NCBI GenBank assembly: GCA_900541055.1
Contig: UQHZ01000008.1
Location: forward strand, 28,215-92,214
Length of the DNA: 64,000 nucleotides
Source of the DNA: an uncultured Collinsella sp.
GTDB taxonomy: Bacteria; Actinomycetota; Coriobacteriia; Coriobacteriales; Coriobacteriaceae
Direction: 5' to 3'
Position 1 is the stretch's first letter. Every line of letters begins with the position of its first letter. Positions 33,101 to 42,524 of this stretch are shown in pieces. The notes under the pieces are model-generated. The model ran no database searches. It was not told the DNA's origin and saw only the letters and a list, made by a program, of their open reading frames with translations. The translations under genes and the position numbers were made by a program.

Positions 33101-34171
33101 ATGTCATTGAAGGTTGGAATCGTCGGCGCGGCTGGATATGCCGGAGCCGAGCTCATTCGCCTCGTGCTCGGCCATCCCGAGTTTGAACTTGTTGCCATTA
33201 CGTCCAACGCCGATGCCGGCCAGCCGCTGTCCGCGGTGTATCCGAGCTTTGCTGGCGTGAGCGATCTGGTTTTCACCACGCATGACGCCCCCGAGCTTAA
33301 GAGCTGCGATGCGGTTTTTCTTGCCGTGCCGCACACGGCTGCCATGGCACAGGTGCCCGCGCTGCTTGCCGCAGGCGTTTCCTGCTTCGATTTGTCTGCC
33401 GACTACCGTCTGAGCGATCCGGCCGTGTTCGAGGCGTGGTATGCCGCCGCGCATACGAGCCCCGAGCTGCTCAAGACGCGTGCTTTCGGCCTCCCCGAGC
33501 TGTTCTGCCAGGACTTAGAGACCGCTGCTTCCAGCCATGCCGACGGCAAACCCGTGCTGGTCGCCTGCGCCGGTTGCTATCCCACCGCAACGAGCCTTGC
33601 TGCCGCTCCTGCCGTGCGTGCGGGCTGGGTGGCCGAGAACGGTCCCGTGATTGTCGATGCCATCAGCGGTGTAACGGGTGCCGGCAAGTCCTGCAACGCT
33701 CGTACGCATTTTTGCAGCGCCGACGAGAACTTGGAGGCCTATGGCGTAGGCAAGCATCGTCATACGCCCGAGATTGAGCAAATCCTTGGCCTGACCGATC
33801 GCATCGTCTTTACCCCGCATCTGGCACCGCTCAAGCGTGGCCTGCTCTCCACGGTGACGCTGCCGCTCACGCCGCAGGCCATCGACTCCCTGGCTCTTGA
33901 GGACGTTGTCGACTATTACAAGCAGTTCTATGCCGGTCGCACCTTTGTGCGCGTGCTCGACGCCGACCAGCAGCCCAAGACGGCTTCGGTCGTCGGCACC
34001 AACGCCGCCCAGATTGGCCTCGCGCTCAACAAGCGCGCAGGCGTGCTGGTGGCGACGGGCGCCATCGACAATTTGTGCAAGGGTGCTGCGGGCCAGGCGG
34101 TCCAGTGCGCCAACATCGTTTTTGGCTTTGACGAGCGACGAGGCTTGCTCACAGTGGCGTGCCCGGTGTAG
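33101..34171 (+). CDS. argC: N-acetyl-gamma-glutamyl-phosphate reductase
   Basis: A 356-residue enzyme with an NADP-binding GIVGAAGYAGAELIRL motif (residues 6-21) and the catalytic cysteine in ACAGCYPTATSLAAAPA (about residue 152). ISGVTGAGKS and KHRHTPEIEQ are further family blocks. It catalyses the third step of arginine synthesis in the cytoplasm. It heads the argCJBD cluster, with AAGGAGTC before the ATG and ARG-box-like sites upstream. Confidence 0.95.
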   Translation: MSLKVGIVGAAGYAGAELIRLVLGHPEFELVAITSNADAGQPLSAVYPSFAGVSDLVFTTHDAPELKSCDAVFLAVPHTAAMAQVPALLAAGVSCFDLSADYRLSDPAVFEAWYAAAHTSPELLKTRAFGLPELFCQDLETAASSHADGKPVLVACAGCYPTATSLAAAPAVRAGWVAENGPVIVDAISGVTGAGKSCNARTHFCSADENLEAYGVGKHRHTPEIEQILGLTDRIVFTPHLAPLKRGLLSTVTLPLTPQAIDSLALEDVVDYYKQFYAGRTFVRVLDADQQPKTASVVGTNAAQIGLALNKRAGVLVATGAIDNLCKGAAGQAVQCANIVFGFDERRGLLTVACPV

Positions 34172-34306
34172 CACATTCGATTGTTAGCGATTTGGTAGTC
34201 GGGTATCGAGTTGGGCGCCACTTTTAAGCTGGTCTAGTAGTTGCGACCGGTATGGCGTGCCAGCCGATGCCCGCTTTTTTGTTTGATATAAGGAGTCGTA
34301 GGGACG

Positions 34307-35575
34307 ATGAACACCGACCTGATTGATATCAAGATTCGCGCCGTCGAGGGCGGCGTTACGGCTGCGGCTGGTTTTAAGGCTGCAGGCATCCACGCTGGGT
34401 TCCGCAAGAACCCCGAGCGTCTGGATTACGCGCTCGTCGTGCCTGATAAACCCTGTCCCGGCGCCGGCGTGTTTACGACCAACCGCTTTTGTGCGGCGCC
34501 CGTGCAGGTGAGCCGTGCCAACCTGGGCGGTGCGGACAAGGGCTATGGCATTATCGCCGGTGTTTCAATCAACTCTGGCAATGCCAACGCCGCCACGGGT
34601 GAGACCGGCCTTGCATGCGCGCGAGAGACATGCAGCATCGCATCGCAGGTCATCGGCTGCGAGCCCCAGCAGATTCTGGTTGCCTCCACGGGTGTGATTG
34701 GCCAGATTCTGCCGATCGACACGTTTGAGACCGCCATTCCTGCTGCCTACGAGGTACTTTCCGCCCACGGTGGCGCCGATGCCGCTCGCGCCATCATGAC
34801 GACCGACACGCACTCCAAGGAGTACGCCGTGTCCTACGTCAGCGAGGCTGCGGGACACACAGGCAATGCCTATACGGTGGGCGGTATGTGCAAGGGCTCG
34901 GGCATGATCATGCCCAACATGGCCACCATGATCGCGGTCATCACTACCGATGCCCCCGTCGAGCCGGCGGCGCTCCACGCCCTGCTGCTCTCGACCGTCA
35001 AGCAGACCTTTAACAAGGTAACGGTCGATTCCGACACCTCGACCAACGACACCTGCATCATGCTTGCCTCCGGCGCCGCTGCCGCAGATGCCGAGCCTAT
35101 CGTCGAGGGCTCCGATGCCTTCGACGAGTTGGCATTTGCCGTGCACGAGGTGTGCGAGAGCCTGGCGCGCAATATCGCCGCCGATGGTGAGGGCGCATCC
35201 AAGCTTGTTACGGTCAACGTTACCGGCGCCGTGAACGACGAGGAGGCCGATATCGCCGCCCGTGCCGTTGCCAACTCGCCGCTCGTTAAGACCTGCATCG
35301 CCGGCCACGACTGCAACTGGGGCCGTGTTGCTATGGCACTCGGTAAGTGCGGCGTGAAGTTTAATCAGGAAGACGTTTCCATTGACATGATGGGCATGCC
35401 TGTCTGTCACGACGGTCTGACTGTTCCCTTTGACGAGGACGAGGCTCTGCGACGTTTCGAGGCGCCCGAGATCGTGATCTCGGCCGACCTGGGCGCAGGC
35501 GACGCGGCAACGACTGTGTGGACCTGCGACCTCACGCATGAGTACATCTCCATCAACGGCGACTACCGTTCCTAG
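34307..35575 (+). CDS. argJ: Bifunctional ornithine acetyltransferase/N-acetylglutamate synthase
   Basis: A 422-residue ArgJ precursor. The self-cleavage site is visible in GSGMIMPNMATMIAVITTDA, where the Ala-Thr bond before Met would split it into alpha and beta chains (cut near residue 200). DSDTSTNDTC, GHDCNWGRVAMALG and the C-terminal EYISINGDYRS are conserved. It recycles the acetyl group from N-acetylornithine to glutamate, giving the cyclic pathway. It begins 135 bp after argC with AAGGAGTC. The gap has no clear terminator. Confidence 0.95.
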   Translation: MNTDLIDIKIRAVEGGVTAAAGFKAAGIHAGFRKNPERLDYALVVPDKPCPGAGVFTTNRFCAAPVQVSRANLGGADKGYGIIAGVSINSGNANAATGETGLACARETCSIASQVIGCEPQQILVASTGVIGQILPIDTFETAIPAAYEVLSAHGGADAARAIMTTDTHSKEYAVSYVSEAAGHTGNAYTVGGMCKGSGMIMPNMATMIAVITTDAPVEPAALHALLLSTVKQTFNKVTVDSDTSTNDTCIMLASGAAAADAEPIVEGSDAFDELAFAVHEVCESLARNIAADGEGASKLVTVNVTGAVNDEEADIAARAVANSPLVKTCIAGHDCNWGRVAMALGKCGVKFNQEDVSIDMMGMPVCHDGLTVPFDEDEALRRFEAPEIVISADLGAGDAATTVWTCDLTHEYISINGDYRS

Positions 35576-35656
35576 ATTCCGGGCACGCTGCGCATCTTGC
35601 CGCGATTGCGGACAGCGGAGCACGGCGCGATAACGATACGAAAGACGAGGCAGATT

Positions 35657-36637
35657 ATGAAATTCGCACGCGATTGTCGTTCGAGCGAATCCAACGAAGC
35701 AACCGCGCAGCTGCTGTTCGAAGCGCTGCCGTGGATTAAGAACCTGACCGGCAAGACGGTTGTTATCAAATATGGCGGAGCCGCCATGGTTGATGAGCAG
35801 CTGCGCCGCGACGTGATGAGCGACATCGTTTTGCTCAAGATCATCGGCATGCGCCCCGTTATCGTGCACGGCGGCGGCAAGGCTATCAACGAGGCGCTGA
35901 GCCATTACGATATTCCCGTCGAGTTTAAGAACGGCCAGCGCGTGACCACGCCGGCGACTATGGATATCGTGCGCGAGGTGCTGGGCGGCAAGGTTAACCA
36001 GGAGCTGGTTGCTGCCATCAACCACCACGGCAACCTGGCCGTGGGCGTGTCGGGCAGCGATGCCGGCACGCTCATCGCCGAGCCGCTCGACCCCGAGCTC
36101 GGTCGCGTGGGCAAAGTGACGCACGTCAACACCGACTATATCGAGCGCTTACTCGATAGCGAGTACATCCCCGTCATCGCTACCGTCGCGGCGGGGGAGG
36201 ACGGCGGTTTCTTCAACATCAACGCCGATACCGCCGCCGGTGCCGTTGCCGCGGCGCTCCACGCGCATAAGGCAATCTTTTTGACCGATGTCGATGGTCT
36301 GTACAAGGACTTTAGCGACAAGGACTCGCTTATCTCCAACCTAACGCTCGACGAGGTTAACGAAATGCTCTACGGCGGCGAGGTCGATAAGGGCATGATT
36401 CCCAAGCTGCGTGCGGCCGTCGATGCGCTTACTGGCGGCGTATTTCGTGCCCACATCATCAATGGCACGACGCCGCATTCGCTGCTCCTGGAGCTGCTGA
36501 CCGATGCCGGCGTCGGCACCGTGATCCATTCCACCGAGACGGCTTACGAGTTCGATACGCATCCGCATCCGCTTTCGACGTTTGCTGCGCGTCTGACCGA
36601 GAACCTTGACGAGGTCGAGAAGCTTCAGACGGTCTAG
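35657..36637 (+). CDS. argB: N-acetylglutamate kinase
   Basis: A 326-residue amino acid kinase-fold protein from ATG 35657 (GACGAGG upstream); an in-frame ATG at 35597 would add 20 residues without homology. KTVVIKYGGAAM, RPVIVHGGGKAINEAL, NADTAAGAVAAAL and LTDVDGLYKDF mark substrate and ATP sites. The N-terminal helix ahead of the kinase core and the motif near the C-terminus fit arginine-feedback-inhibited, hexameric enzymes; that is inference. The protein has about 30 residues beyond the usual end. Confidence 0.94.
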   Translation: MKFARDCRSSESNEATAQLLFEALPWIKNLTGKTVVIKYGGAAMVDEQLRRDVMSDIVLLKIIGMRPVIVHGGGKAINEALSHYDIPVEFKNGQRVTTPATMDIVREVLGGKVNQELVAAINHHGNLAVGVSGSDAGTLIAEPLDPELGRVGKVTHVNTDYIERLLDSEYIPVIATVAAGEDGGFFNINADTAAGAVAAALHAHKAIFLTDVDGLYKDFSDKDSLISNLTLDEVNEMLYGGEVDKGMIPKLRAAVDALTGGVFRAHIINGTTPHSLLLELLTDAGVGTVIHSTETAYEFDTHPHPLSTFAARLTENLDEVEKLQTV

Positions 36638-36706
36638 CTGACCCGCAGCCGCCCCATTCCTGCACCCATAGCCCCGCGCCGTCTGGCGCCCAACGAAAGG
36701 CATCCC

Positions 36707-37990
36707 ATGTCACTTGCAGCTCAGCAATCGCTTGAATCCCATTACGTTATGCATACCTTTGGCCGCTCTCCGGTCGAGTTTGTCGAGGGTCACGGCATGA
36801 AGCTCACCGGCGACGATGGCCGTGAGTACCTCGACTTTCTTGCCGGCATCGGCGTGTGCAGCCTAGGTCATGGCGACCCGGCTGTGCTCTCGGCGCTCGA
36901 GGCACAGACCAAAAAGCTCATGCATGTCTCCAATTACTTCTACATCGAGCAGCGCGGACAGGTCGCGGCGCTGCTGTCCAAGCTTGCTAACGACGACGTA
37001 GATGGTGCGCGCGTGCTTGCCGATGCCATTGTCGCCGGCGATGAGACCACGGCAGCTGCACTTGGTGCCCCGGCTGCGGATGAGCAGGTTTGGGAGACCT
37101 TCTTTGCCAACTCTGGCGCCGAGGCCAACGAGGGCTCGATGAAGCTCGCGCGCCTGTACGCCAAGCGTGCCGGTAATGGCGGCAACACCATCGTGTGCAT
37201 GCGCGGCGGCTTCCACGGCCGTACGCTCGAGACCATTGCCGCCACCATGCAGGATTGGCTGCAGGACAGCTTCCGCCCGCTGCCGGGTGGCTTTGTGGCC
37301 TGCACGCCCAACGATGTCGATGAACTGCGTGCAATCTTTAAGCAGCTGGGGAGCGAGATTTGTGCCGTGATGCTCGAGCCGATCCAGGGTGAGAGTGGCG
37401 TGCACCCCATGACCGAGGAGTTTATGGCTACGGCGCGCGACTTGGCGCACGAGGTGGGTGCCGTGCTTATCGCCGACGAGGTCCAGTGCGGTATCTTCCG
37501 CACGGGTAAGCCGTTTGCGTTCCAGACCTATGGCGTGGAGCCCGACATCATGAGCCTTGCCAAGGGCATTGCCGACGGCGTGCCCATGGGTGCCGTCGTG
37601 GCAAAGAAGGAGATTGCCGACGTGTTTAAGCCGGGCGACCACGGCTCGACTTTTGGCGGTAGCTGCTTGGCCATCGCGGCGTGTGCCGCGACGCTCTCCG
37701 CGCTTGTGCGTGGCGATTATGCCGAGCATGCTGCCAAGGTGGGTGTCTATATGGAGCAGGCGCTGGCTAAGCTTCCGCATGTGGTAGAGGTTCGTGGCCG
37801 TGGCCTGATGCTCGGCTGTGATTTGGATGATGCCGCGGGCGACGCGCATGATGTTGTTGCCCGCGCGCTGGCCGCCGGTGCCGTGATCAACGCTACAGGT
37901 GCGCATACGCTGCGTTTCCTGCCGCCGCTCGTCTGCGAGGAAGCCGACGTGGACAGTCTGATCGAGATCCTGTCGGATGTCTTGGGCTAA
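36707..37990 (+). CDS. argD: Acetylornithine aminotransferase
   Basis: A 427-residue class-III PLP aminotransferase. The PLP lysine lies in SLAKGIADGVPMGAVVA (about residue 286), with ANSGAEANEGSMKLAR, GGFHGRT and IADEVQCGIFRTG. The family norm is about 390-400 residues. The excess comes from an insert of about 25-30 residues (DGARVLADAIVAGDETTAAALGA, near residues 100-123) before the SGAEAN motif. It makes N-acetylornithine from the semialdehyde. The cluster ends here; argF, argG and argH must lie elsewhere. Confidence 0.94.
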   Translation: MSLAAQQSLESHYVMHTFGRSPVEFVEGHGMKLTGDDGREYLDFLAGIGVCSLGHGDPAVLSALEAQTKKLMHVSNYFYIEQRGQVAALLSKLANDDVDGARVLADAIVAGDETTAAALGAPAADEQVWETFFANSGAEANEGSMKLARLYAKRAGNGGNTIVCMRGGFHGRTLETIAATMQDWLQDSFRPLPGGFVACTPNDVDELRAIFKQLGSEICAVMLEPIQGESGVHPMTEEFMATARDLAHEVGAVLIADEVQCGIFRTGKPFAFQTYGVEPDIMSLAKGIADGVPMGAVVAKKEIADVFKPGDHGSTFGGSCLAIAACAATLSALVRGDYAEHAAKVGVYMEQALAKLPHVVEVRGRGLMLGCDLDDAAGDAHDVVARALAAGAVINATGAHTLRFLPPLVCEEADVDSLIEILSDVLG

Positions 37991-38105
37991 CGCGGCGCAA
38001 TAACTCAATTTGGACCGGGTTCCGGACTGTGGGCGTGTCCTATGCGGCATGATTCAGCGGTCTGGAGCCCGTTTTGCCTTAGATTTGCTAAGGCAGGGAG
38101 ACCTG

Positions 38106-38324
38106 CTGGTCAAAAAACATCAAATATGAGTACTGTTACCGATTTGGTAGCAGCAATTTTGGACTAATAAGGCCAGATAGCAAGTCAAAATGGCGATGAA
38201 AGCACGATTTTGATCCAACTGTTAGTACTTATAATGGACATATGTTGCGTAACTTAAGCAAATACTATCTTTTTATATGTTGCAAACAAAGTAGCAGTAC
38301 TCATTTTTGCCATTTTTTGACCAC
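38106..38324. mobile_element. AT-rich element with 32-bp imperfect terminal inverted repeats
   Basis: The left end 38106-38137 (starting CTGGTCAAAAAACATC) and right end 38293-38324 are inverse copies at 26 of 32 positions; both include TGAGTACTG/CAGTACTCA. The 155-bp interior is far more AT-rich than the surroundings and codes for nothing convincing. It shares TGGACATATGTTGCGTAA with 1630-1647. It looks like a miniature element or a high-copy repeat. With the tRNA debris it fills the 874-bp gap 37991-38864. Confidence 0.6.
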
Positions 38325-38346
38325 GGCCTTTGCGATAGATGTGCTG

Positions 38347-38435
38347 GCGGGTTCGAATCCCTCTGCGATGGGCATGAAAAAGGAAAGGCCTCCATCGCTG
38401 GAGGCCTATCAAATCAGTGGTGGGCGATGAGGGAT
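38347..38435 (+). pseudogene. tRNA 3'-end remnant module A
   Basis: A tRNA T-arm-like GCGGGTTCGAATCCCTC (38347-38363) with no matching 5' half is followed by a hairpin, AGGCCTCC/GGAGGCCT at 38386-38407. Then comes GGTGGGCGATGAGGGAT (38419-38435), an exact 17-base copy of the 3' end of the tRNA-Val gene in the same orientation. Confidence 0.6.
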
Positions 38436-38532
38436 ATCCGCGTGCGGCTTCGCCGCCCGCACCCGCTTCGTCGCTTCGCTCCTCGCGTGCTGCGCTGGAA
38501 AACGCTTCGCGTTTCCTCAGCTCCGCACCCTT

Positions 38533-38602
38533 GCGGGTTCGAATCCCATGAAATGGGCCCAAACAAAAACGGTCCCCTTTCGAGGACCGTTTCCAATTCA
38601 AA
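38533..38602 (+). pseudogene. tRNA 3'-end remnant module B
   Basis: A second T-arm-like GCGGGTTCGAATCCCAT ends in an acceptor-like GGGCCC. A hairpin follows, AAACGGTCC/GGACCGTTT at 38567-38592, directly before the intact tRNA-Val. The order T-arm, hairpin, tRNA-Val 3' end is the same as in module A. Between the two (38436-38532) is a GC-rich stretch with GAAGCG-type short repeats. Confidence 0.55.
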
Positions 38603-38604
38603 GG

Positions 38605-38677
38605 TGGGCGATGAGGGATTCGAACCCCCAGCCTTGTGCGTGTAAAGCACCTGCGCTAACCGTTGCGCCAATCGCCC
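38605..38677 (-). tRNA. tRNA-Val (UAC)
   Basis: A full cloverleaf is read on the minus strand: acceptor GGGCGAT/ATCGCCC, D-arm GCGCAACGGTTAGCGC, anticodon loop TTTACAC with anticodon TAC, and T-arm GGGGGTTCGAATCCCTC. The discriminator base is A; CC follows in the genome but no complete CCA. Confidence 0.93.
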
Positions 38678-38864
38678 GTGCGGAGAGAGTATAGCAAAAC
38701 AATCGCCCCATTCACCTCATATCCATTAAAGGTAACCGGCGCGTGTCACAGCGGAGCTGATTCAGTTGAGATTGCCTGAACATTCCGCCCCTCTTTACGC
38801 CCTCGGGTATACTCAAAAGCTACTGATTCGATTTGATGCCCAGCAACAGCAGAGGGGATAGTAT

Positions 38865-40745
38865 ATGTGCGGTTTTGTCGGTTTTGTCGGTGGGACGGAT
38901 AACCAATCCGAGGTGCTCACCAAGATGATGGACCGCATCGTCCATCGCGGTCCCGACATGGGCGGTCAGTTTATCGACGGCCGCGTTGCCCTCGGCTTCC
39001 GCCGCCTGTCGATCCTCGACCTGACCGAGGCTGGCGCCCAACCCATGGCCAACGAGGACGGTAGCGTCGTCATTGTCTTCAACGGCGAGATCTACAACTT
39101 CCAAGAACTCCGTTCCGAGCTCGAGGCCAAGGGCTACAAGTTCCACTGCGGCGCCGACACCGAGAGCCTCCTGCACGGCTACGAGGAGTGGGGCGAGGCC
39201 GTACTCGATCGCTTGCGCGGTATGTACGCCTTCGTCATCTGGGACAAAAAGAAGAACAAGCTTTTTGGCGCCCGCGACATCTTTGGCATCAAGCCGCTTT
39301 ACTACTATCCCATGGCCGATGCGGGCGACGGCGCTCCGGGCGTGCTCTTTGGTTCCGAGATCAAGAGCTTCTTGGACTACCCGCACTTCCACAAGGCGGT
39401 CAACAAAAAGGCCCTGCGTCCGTACATGACGCTGCAGTATTCGGCAACCGAGGAGACCTTCTTCGAGGGTGTCTACAAGCTGCCGCCGGCGCACTACTTT
39501 ACCGTCGATATCCCGACCGGCAAGATGAACATCGAGCGCTACTGGGATTGCGATTACTCTGCCGTCGAGAAGCCGTTCGAAGAGTATGTCGATGAGCTGG
39601 ACGAGGTCGTGCACGAGAGCGTCGAGGCCCATCGTATCGCCGACGTCAAGGTCGCGTCGTTCCTCTCCGGTGGCGTCGACTCCAGCTACATCGCCGCTTG
39701 CCTCATGCCCGACAAGACCTTCTCGGTGGGCTTTGACTACAAGAACTTTAACGAGACCAACTACGCCAAGGAGCTTTCCGATAAGCTCGGCGTCGAGAAC
39801 GTCCGCAAGATGATTACCGCCGACGAGTTCTTCGGTGCGCTCGAGGACATCCAGTATCACATGGACGAGCCGCAGTCCAACCTGTCTTCCGTGCCGCTGT
39901 GGTTCTTGGCCGAGATGGCCCGCAAGGACGTCACCGTCGTGCTTTCGGGCGAAGGCGCCGACGAGCTCTTTGGCGGCTACGCCTACTACGAGGACACGGT
40001 CCCGGTGCGCAAGTACAAAAAGATGGTGCCGCTGCCCATCCGTCGCGCGCTCGGTAACCTGGCGCTGCATATGCCGTACTTCAAGGGACATAACTTCCTG
40101 GTCAAGGGTGCCGAGATCCCCGAGAAGTCGTTCCTGGGACAGGCTCTGGTATGGCCGGAGCGCGAGGTCGACGGCGTGCTCAAGCCCGAGTACAACACCG
40201 GCGATGGCGCCTTCGAGCTTGCCGCTCCCATCTATGCGCGCGTGAAGGGTCAGCCCGAGCTGGTCAAGAAGCAGTACTTGGACATGAACATGTGGCTCCC
40301 GGGCGACATTCTGCTCAAGGCCGACAAGATGTGCATGGCGCACTCGCTGGAGCTGCGCGTGCCCTTCCTGGACCGCAAAGTCATGGAGTTCGCCGAGCAC
40401 ATTCCCGACCGCTACCGCATCAACGAGAACGGCAACAAACAGGTACTCCGCCACGCTGCCAACAAGTCGCTGCCCGATGAGTGGGCCACCCGTCCCAAGG
40501 TGGGCTTCCCGGTGCCGATTGTCTACTGGCTGCGCGAGCAAAAGTGGTACGACTATGTCAAGGAGTACTTCACCGCGCCGTGGGCAAGTGAGTTCTTCAA
40601 TACCGACGAGCTCATGCACCTGCTCGATCTGCACTTTGCGGGCAAGGGCGATTTCCAGCGCAAGATCTATACGCCGCTCGTGTTCCTAGTGTGGTACAAG
40701 CGCTTCTTTATCGACGAGGGCCAGCCTTCTGTTCAGGCTGCCTAG
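38865..40745 (+). CDS. asnB: Glutamine-hydrolysing asparagine synthetase
   Basis: A 626-residue protein starting MCGFVGFVGG, so Cys2 becomes the N-terminal nucleophile of the glutaminase domain (about 1-220). The synthetase domain has the PP-loop SGGVDSS (268-274), and GEGADELFGGY and LRVPFLDRKVMEFA are conserved. It makes asparagine from aspartate, ATP and glutamine in the cytoplasm. AGAGGGG precedes the ATG. I see no T-box in the 190-bp leader. The terminator at 40772 closes the unit. Confidence 0.95.
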   Translation: MCGFVGFVGGTDNQSEVLTKMMDRIVHRGPDMGGQFIDGRVALGFRRLSILDLTEAGAQPMANEDGSVVIVFNGEIYNFQELRSELEAKGYKFHCGADTESLLHGYEEWGEAVLDRLRGMYAFVIWDKKKNKLFGARDIFGIKPLYYYPMADAGDGAPGVLFGSEIKSFLDYPHFHKAVNKKALRPYMTLQYSATEETFFEGVYKLPPAHYFTVDIPTGKMNIERYWDCDYSAVEKPFEEYVDELDEVVHESVEAHRIADVKVASFLSGGVDSSYIAACLMPDKTFSVGFDYKNFNETNYAKELSDKLGVENVRKMITADEFFGALEDIQYHMDEPQSNLSSVPLWFLAEMARKDVTVVLSGEGADELFGGYAYYEDTVPVRKYKKMVPLPIRRALGNLALHMPYFKGHNFLVKGAEIPEKSFLGQALVWPEREVDGVLKPEYNTGDGAFELAAPIYARVKGQPELVKKQYLDMNMWLPGDILLKADKMCMAHSLELRVPFLDRKVMEFAEHIPDRYRINENGNKQVLRHAANKSLPDEWATRPKVGFPVPIVYWLREQKWYDYVKEYFTAPWASEFFNTDELMHLLDLHFAGKGDFQRKIYTPLVFLVWYKRFFIDEGQPSVQAA

Positions 40746-40771
40746 CCTCGGCTTACGAACGCCTGCGCGTA

Positions 40772-40796
40772 ACGGCTCCTCCGGGAGCCGTTTTTG
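40772..40796 (+). terminator. Terminator after asnB
   Basis: ACGGCTCC pairs with GGGAGCCGT around a very short loop, followed by TTTTT. Confidence 0.88.
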
Positions 40797-40857
40797 CGCG
40801 AGCACGTTTCAGTTACTATGAAAACCGTCCCTGCCAAATGGCTGAGAAAGGTGAAAG

Positions 40858-42420
40858 ATGCACCATTCGGATTCCGCGACCGTGACCACGGTCGATACGC
40901 TTGCCAAGCTTCTCGATGTGTGCGGCGAGCTGCGCGCATCAGAGCAGGTTGACGAGCGTGCCGTGACCGGCTGCTCGTTTGATTCGCGCGCGGTCTCGGC
41001 AGGTGACGTGTTCTTCTGCAAAGGTGCTGCCTTTAAGCCCGCGTTTTTGAGCATGGCGCTCGATGCGGGCGCCGTCGCATTTGTGTGCGAGGAGTCGCTG
41101 GTCGAGTCTCTGGAGCCGCTGGCGCAGGAGAGCGGTGCTGCGATGCTGGTTGTTGATAGCGTTCGCACGGCCATGGCCCTGTTGCCGCCGGAGGTCTACG
41201 ACCGTCCCGACCACGACGTCAAGATCGTGGGCATCACCGGCACCAAGGGAAAGACCACGGCCGCTTTTATGCTTCAGTCGATTATCAAAGCGGCGGGCGA
41301 GTCCTGCGGCATGATCGGCTCGGTGAGTACCGACGATGGTATCGAGTGCTACGAGAGCACCAACACCACGCCCGAGGCTCCCGAGGTTTGGCGCCATATC
41401 GCCAATTGCCGCACGTCCGGTCGCCAGTTCATGGTCATGGAGGTCTCGAGCCAGGCGCTCAAGTACCAACGCGTCGAGAATCTGCCGTTTGACGTGGCGT
41501 GCTTCCTCAACATCGGCCGCGACCACATCTCGCCGATCGAACACCCCACGTTTGAGGATTATTTTGAGAGCAAACTCAGGATCTTTGACCAGGCAAAGAC
41601 TGCCGTGGTGAATCTGGGCACCGATGAGGTTGACCGTGTGCTAGAGGCAGCGTCGACGGCCGAGCGCTTGGTGACCGTTGGCGTCGAGCATCCCGAGGCA
41701 AGCCTGTGGGCGAGCGATGTCCGCATGCTCGGCTTTAACATCGAGTTTAACCTGCACGGCATGAGCGCCGACGAGCCCGAGGCGGGGGAGAAGGTCCTGC
41801 TGGGTATCGCGGGCGACTTTAACGTGGAAAACGCGCTGGTCGCTATCGCCGCTGCGCGCGAGATCGGCATCGGTATCGAGGCTATCAAGAAGGGCCTCTC
41901 CAAACTGCGTGTGCCGGGCCGTATGGAGGTCGTGGAGTCGAAGGACGGCCGCGTGATCTGCGTCGTCGACTACGCGCACAACCAGCTTTCGTTCCGCTCG
42001 CTTTTCTCGTCGGTGAAGCGCGCGTTTCCCGCCAGCCCGGTCATCGCAGTGTTTGGCGCTGCCGGCGGCAAGGCGCAGGAGCGCCGCGAGCAGCTTCCGC
42101 GCGAGGCCGCACCATATTCCGACCTGATGATCTTTGCCAACGAGGACCCGGCTCACGAGGACCCGATGAAGGTCTGTCGCGAGCTTGCCGAACATGTTCC
42201 CGACGATACGCCGAACAGGATCATCCTCGACCGCGAAGCCGCTGTGCATGCGGCGTTCAAGGCGGCGCGCGAGGAGTACGTCAACCCCGATGCTCCCACC
42301 ATTGTCTTGCTGTTGGCAAAGGGTGACGAGGAGCTCATGCACGTGGGCGACGAGTTCGTACCCATCGAGAGCGACCTTTCGCTGGCCAATCGCCTGATCG
42401 ATGTTACCCAGTTTGACTAA
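40858..42420 (+). CDS. MurE-like UDP-MurNAc-tripeptide synthetase
   Basis: A 520-residue Mur ligase. The N-terminal domain carries GCSFDSRAVSAGDVFFCKGAAFKPAFLSMALDAGA. The ATP loop is GITGTKGKTTAAFMLQSI (about residues 125-142), with EVSSQALKYQR, NIGRDHISPIEHPTFEDY and DYAHNQLSFRSL. It adds the third-position amino acid to UDP-MurNAc-Ala-Glu in peptidoglycan synthesis. Where mDAP-specific MurE has Asp-Asn-Pro-Arg, this protein reads NEDPAHEDP (about residues 423-431), which argues against mDAP and for a diamino acid such as lysine or ornithine. murI follows two genes on. Confidence 0.88.
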   Translation: MHHSDSATVTTVDTLAKLLDVCGELRASEQVDERAVTGCSFDSRAVSAGDVFFCKGAAFKPAFLSMALDAGAVAFVCEESLVESLEPLAQESGAAMLVVDSVRTAMALLPPEVYDRPDHDVKIVGITGTKGKTTAAFMLQSIIKAAGESCGMIGSVSTDDGIECYESTNTTPEAPEVWRHIANCRTSGRQFMVMEVSSQALKYQRVENLPFDVACFLNIGRDHISPIEHPTFEDYFESKLRIFDQAKTAVVNLGTDEVDRVLEAASTAERLVTVGVEHPEASLWASDVRMLGFNIEFNLHGMSADEPEAGEKVLLGIAGDFNVENALVAIAAAREIGIGIEAIKKGLSKLRVPGRMEVVESKDGRVICVVDYAHNQLSFRSLFSSVKRAFPASPVIAVFGAAGGKAQERREQLPREAAPYSDLMIFANEDPAHEDPMKVCRELAEHVPDDTPNRIILDREAAVHAAFKAAREEYVNPDAPTIVLLLAKGDEELMHVGDEFVPIESDLSLANRLIDVTQFD

Positions 42421-42524
42421 TGAACCATGATGGCGGCGCCCTGAGTGCGCTGTTGCCATAAGCGTGCTCCCTCAATCAAAACATGCCGTCCAAGTCCAAA
42501 CCCTTCTACGTAAACGGAGTAACC

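Noticed and set aside
38106..38435. A CRISPR-like array or additional intact tRNA in the AT-rich and T-arm-bearing region
   Set aside because: No regularly spaced identical repeats are present, and the T-arm-like pieces lack acceptor and anticodon partners.
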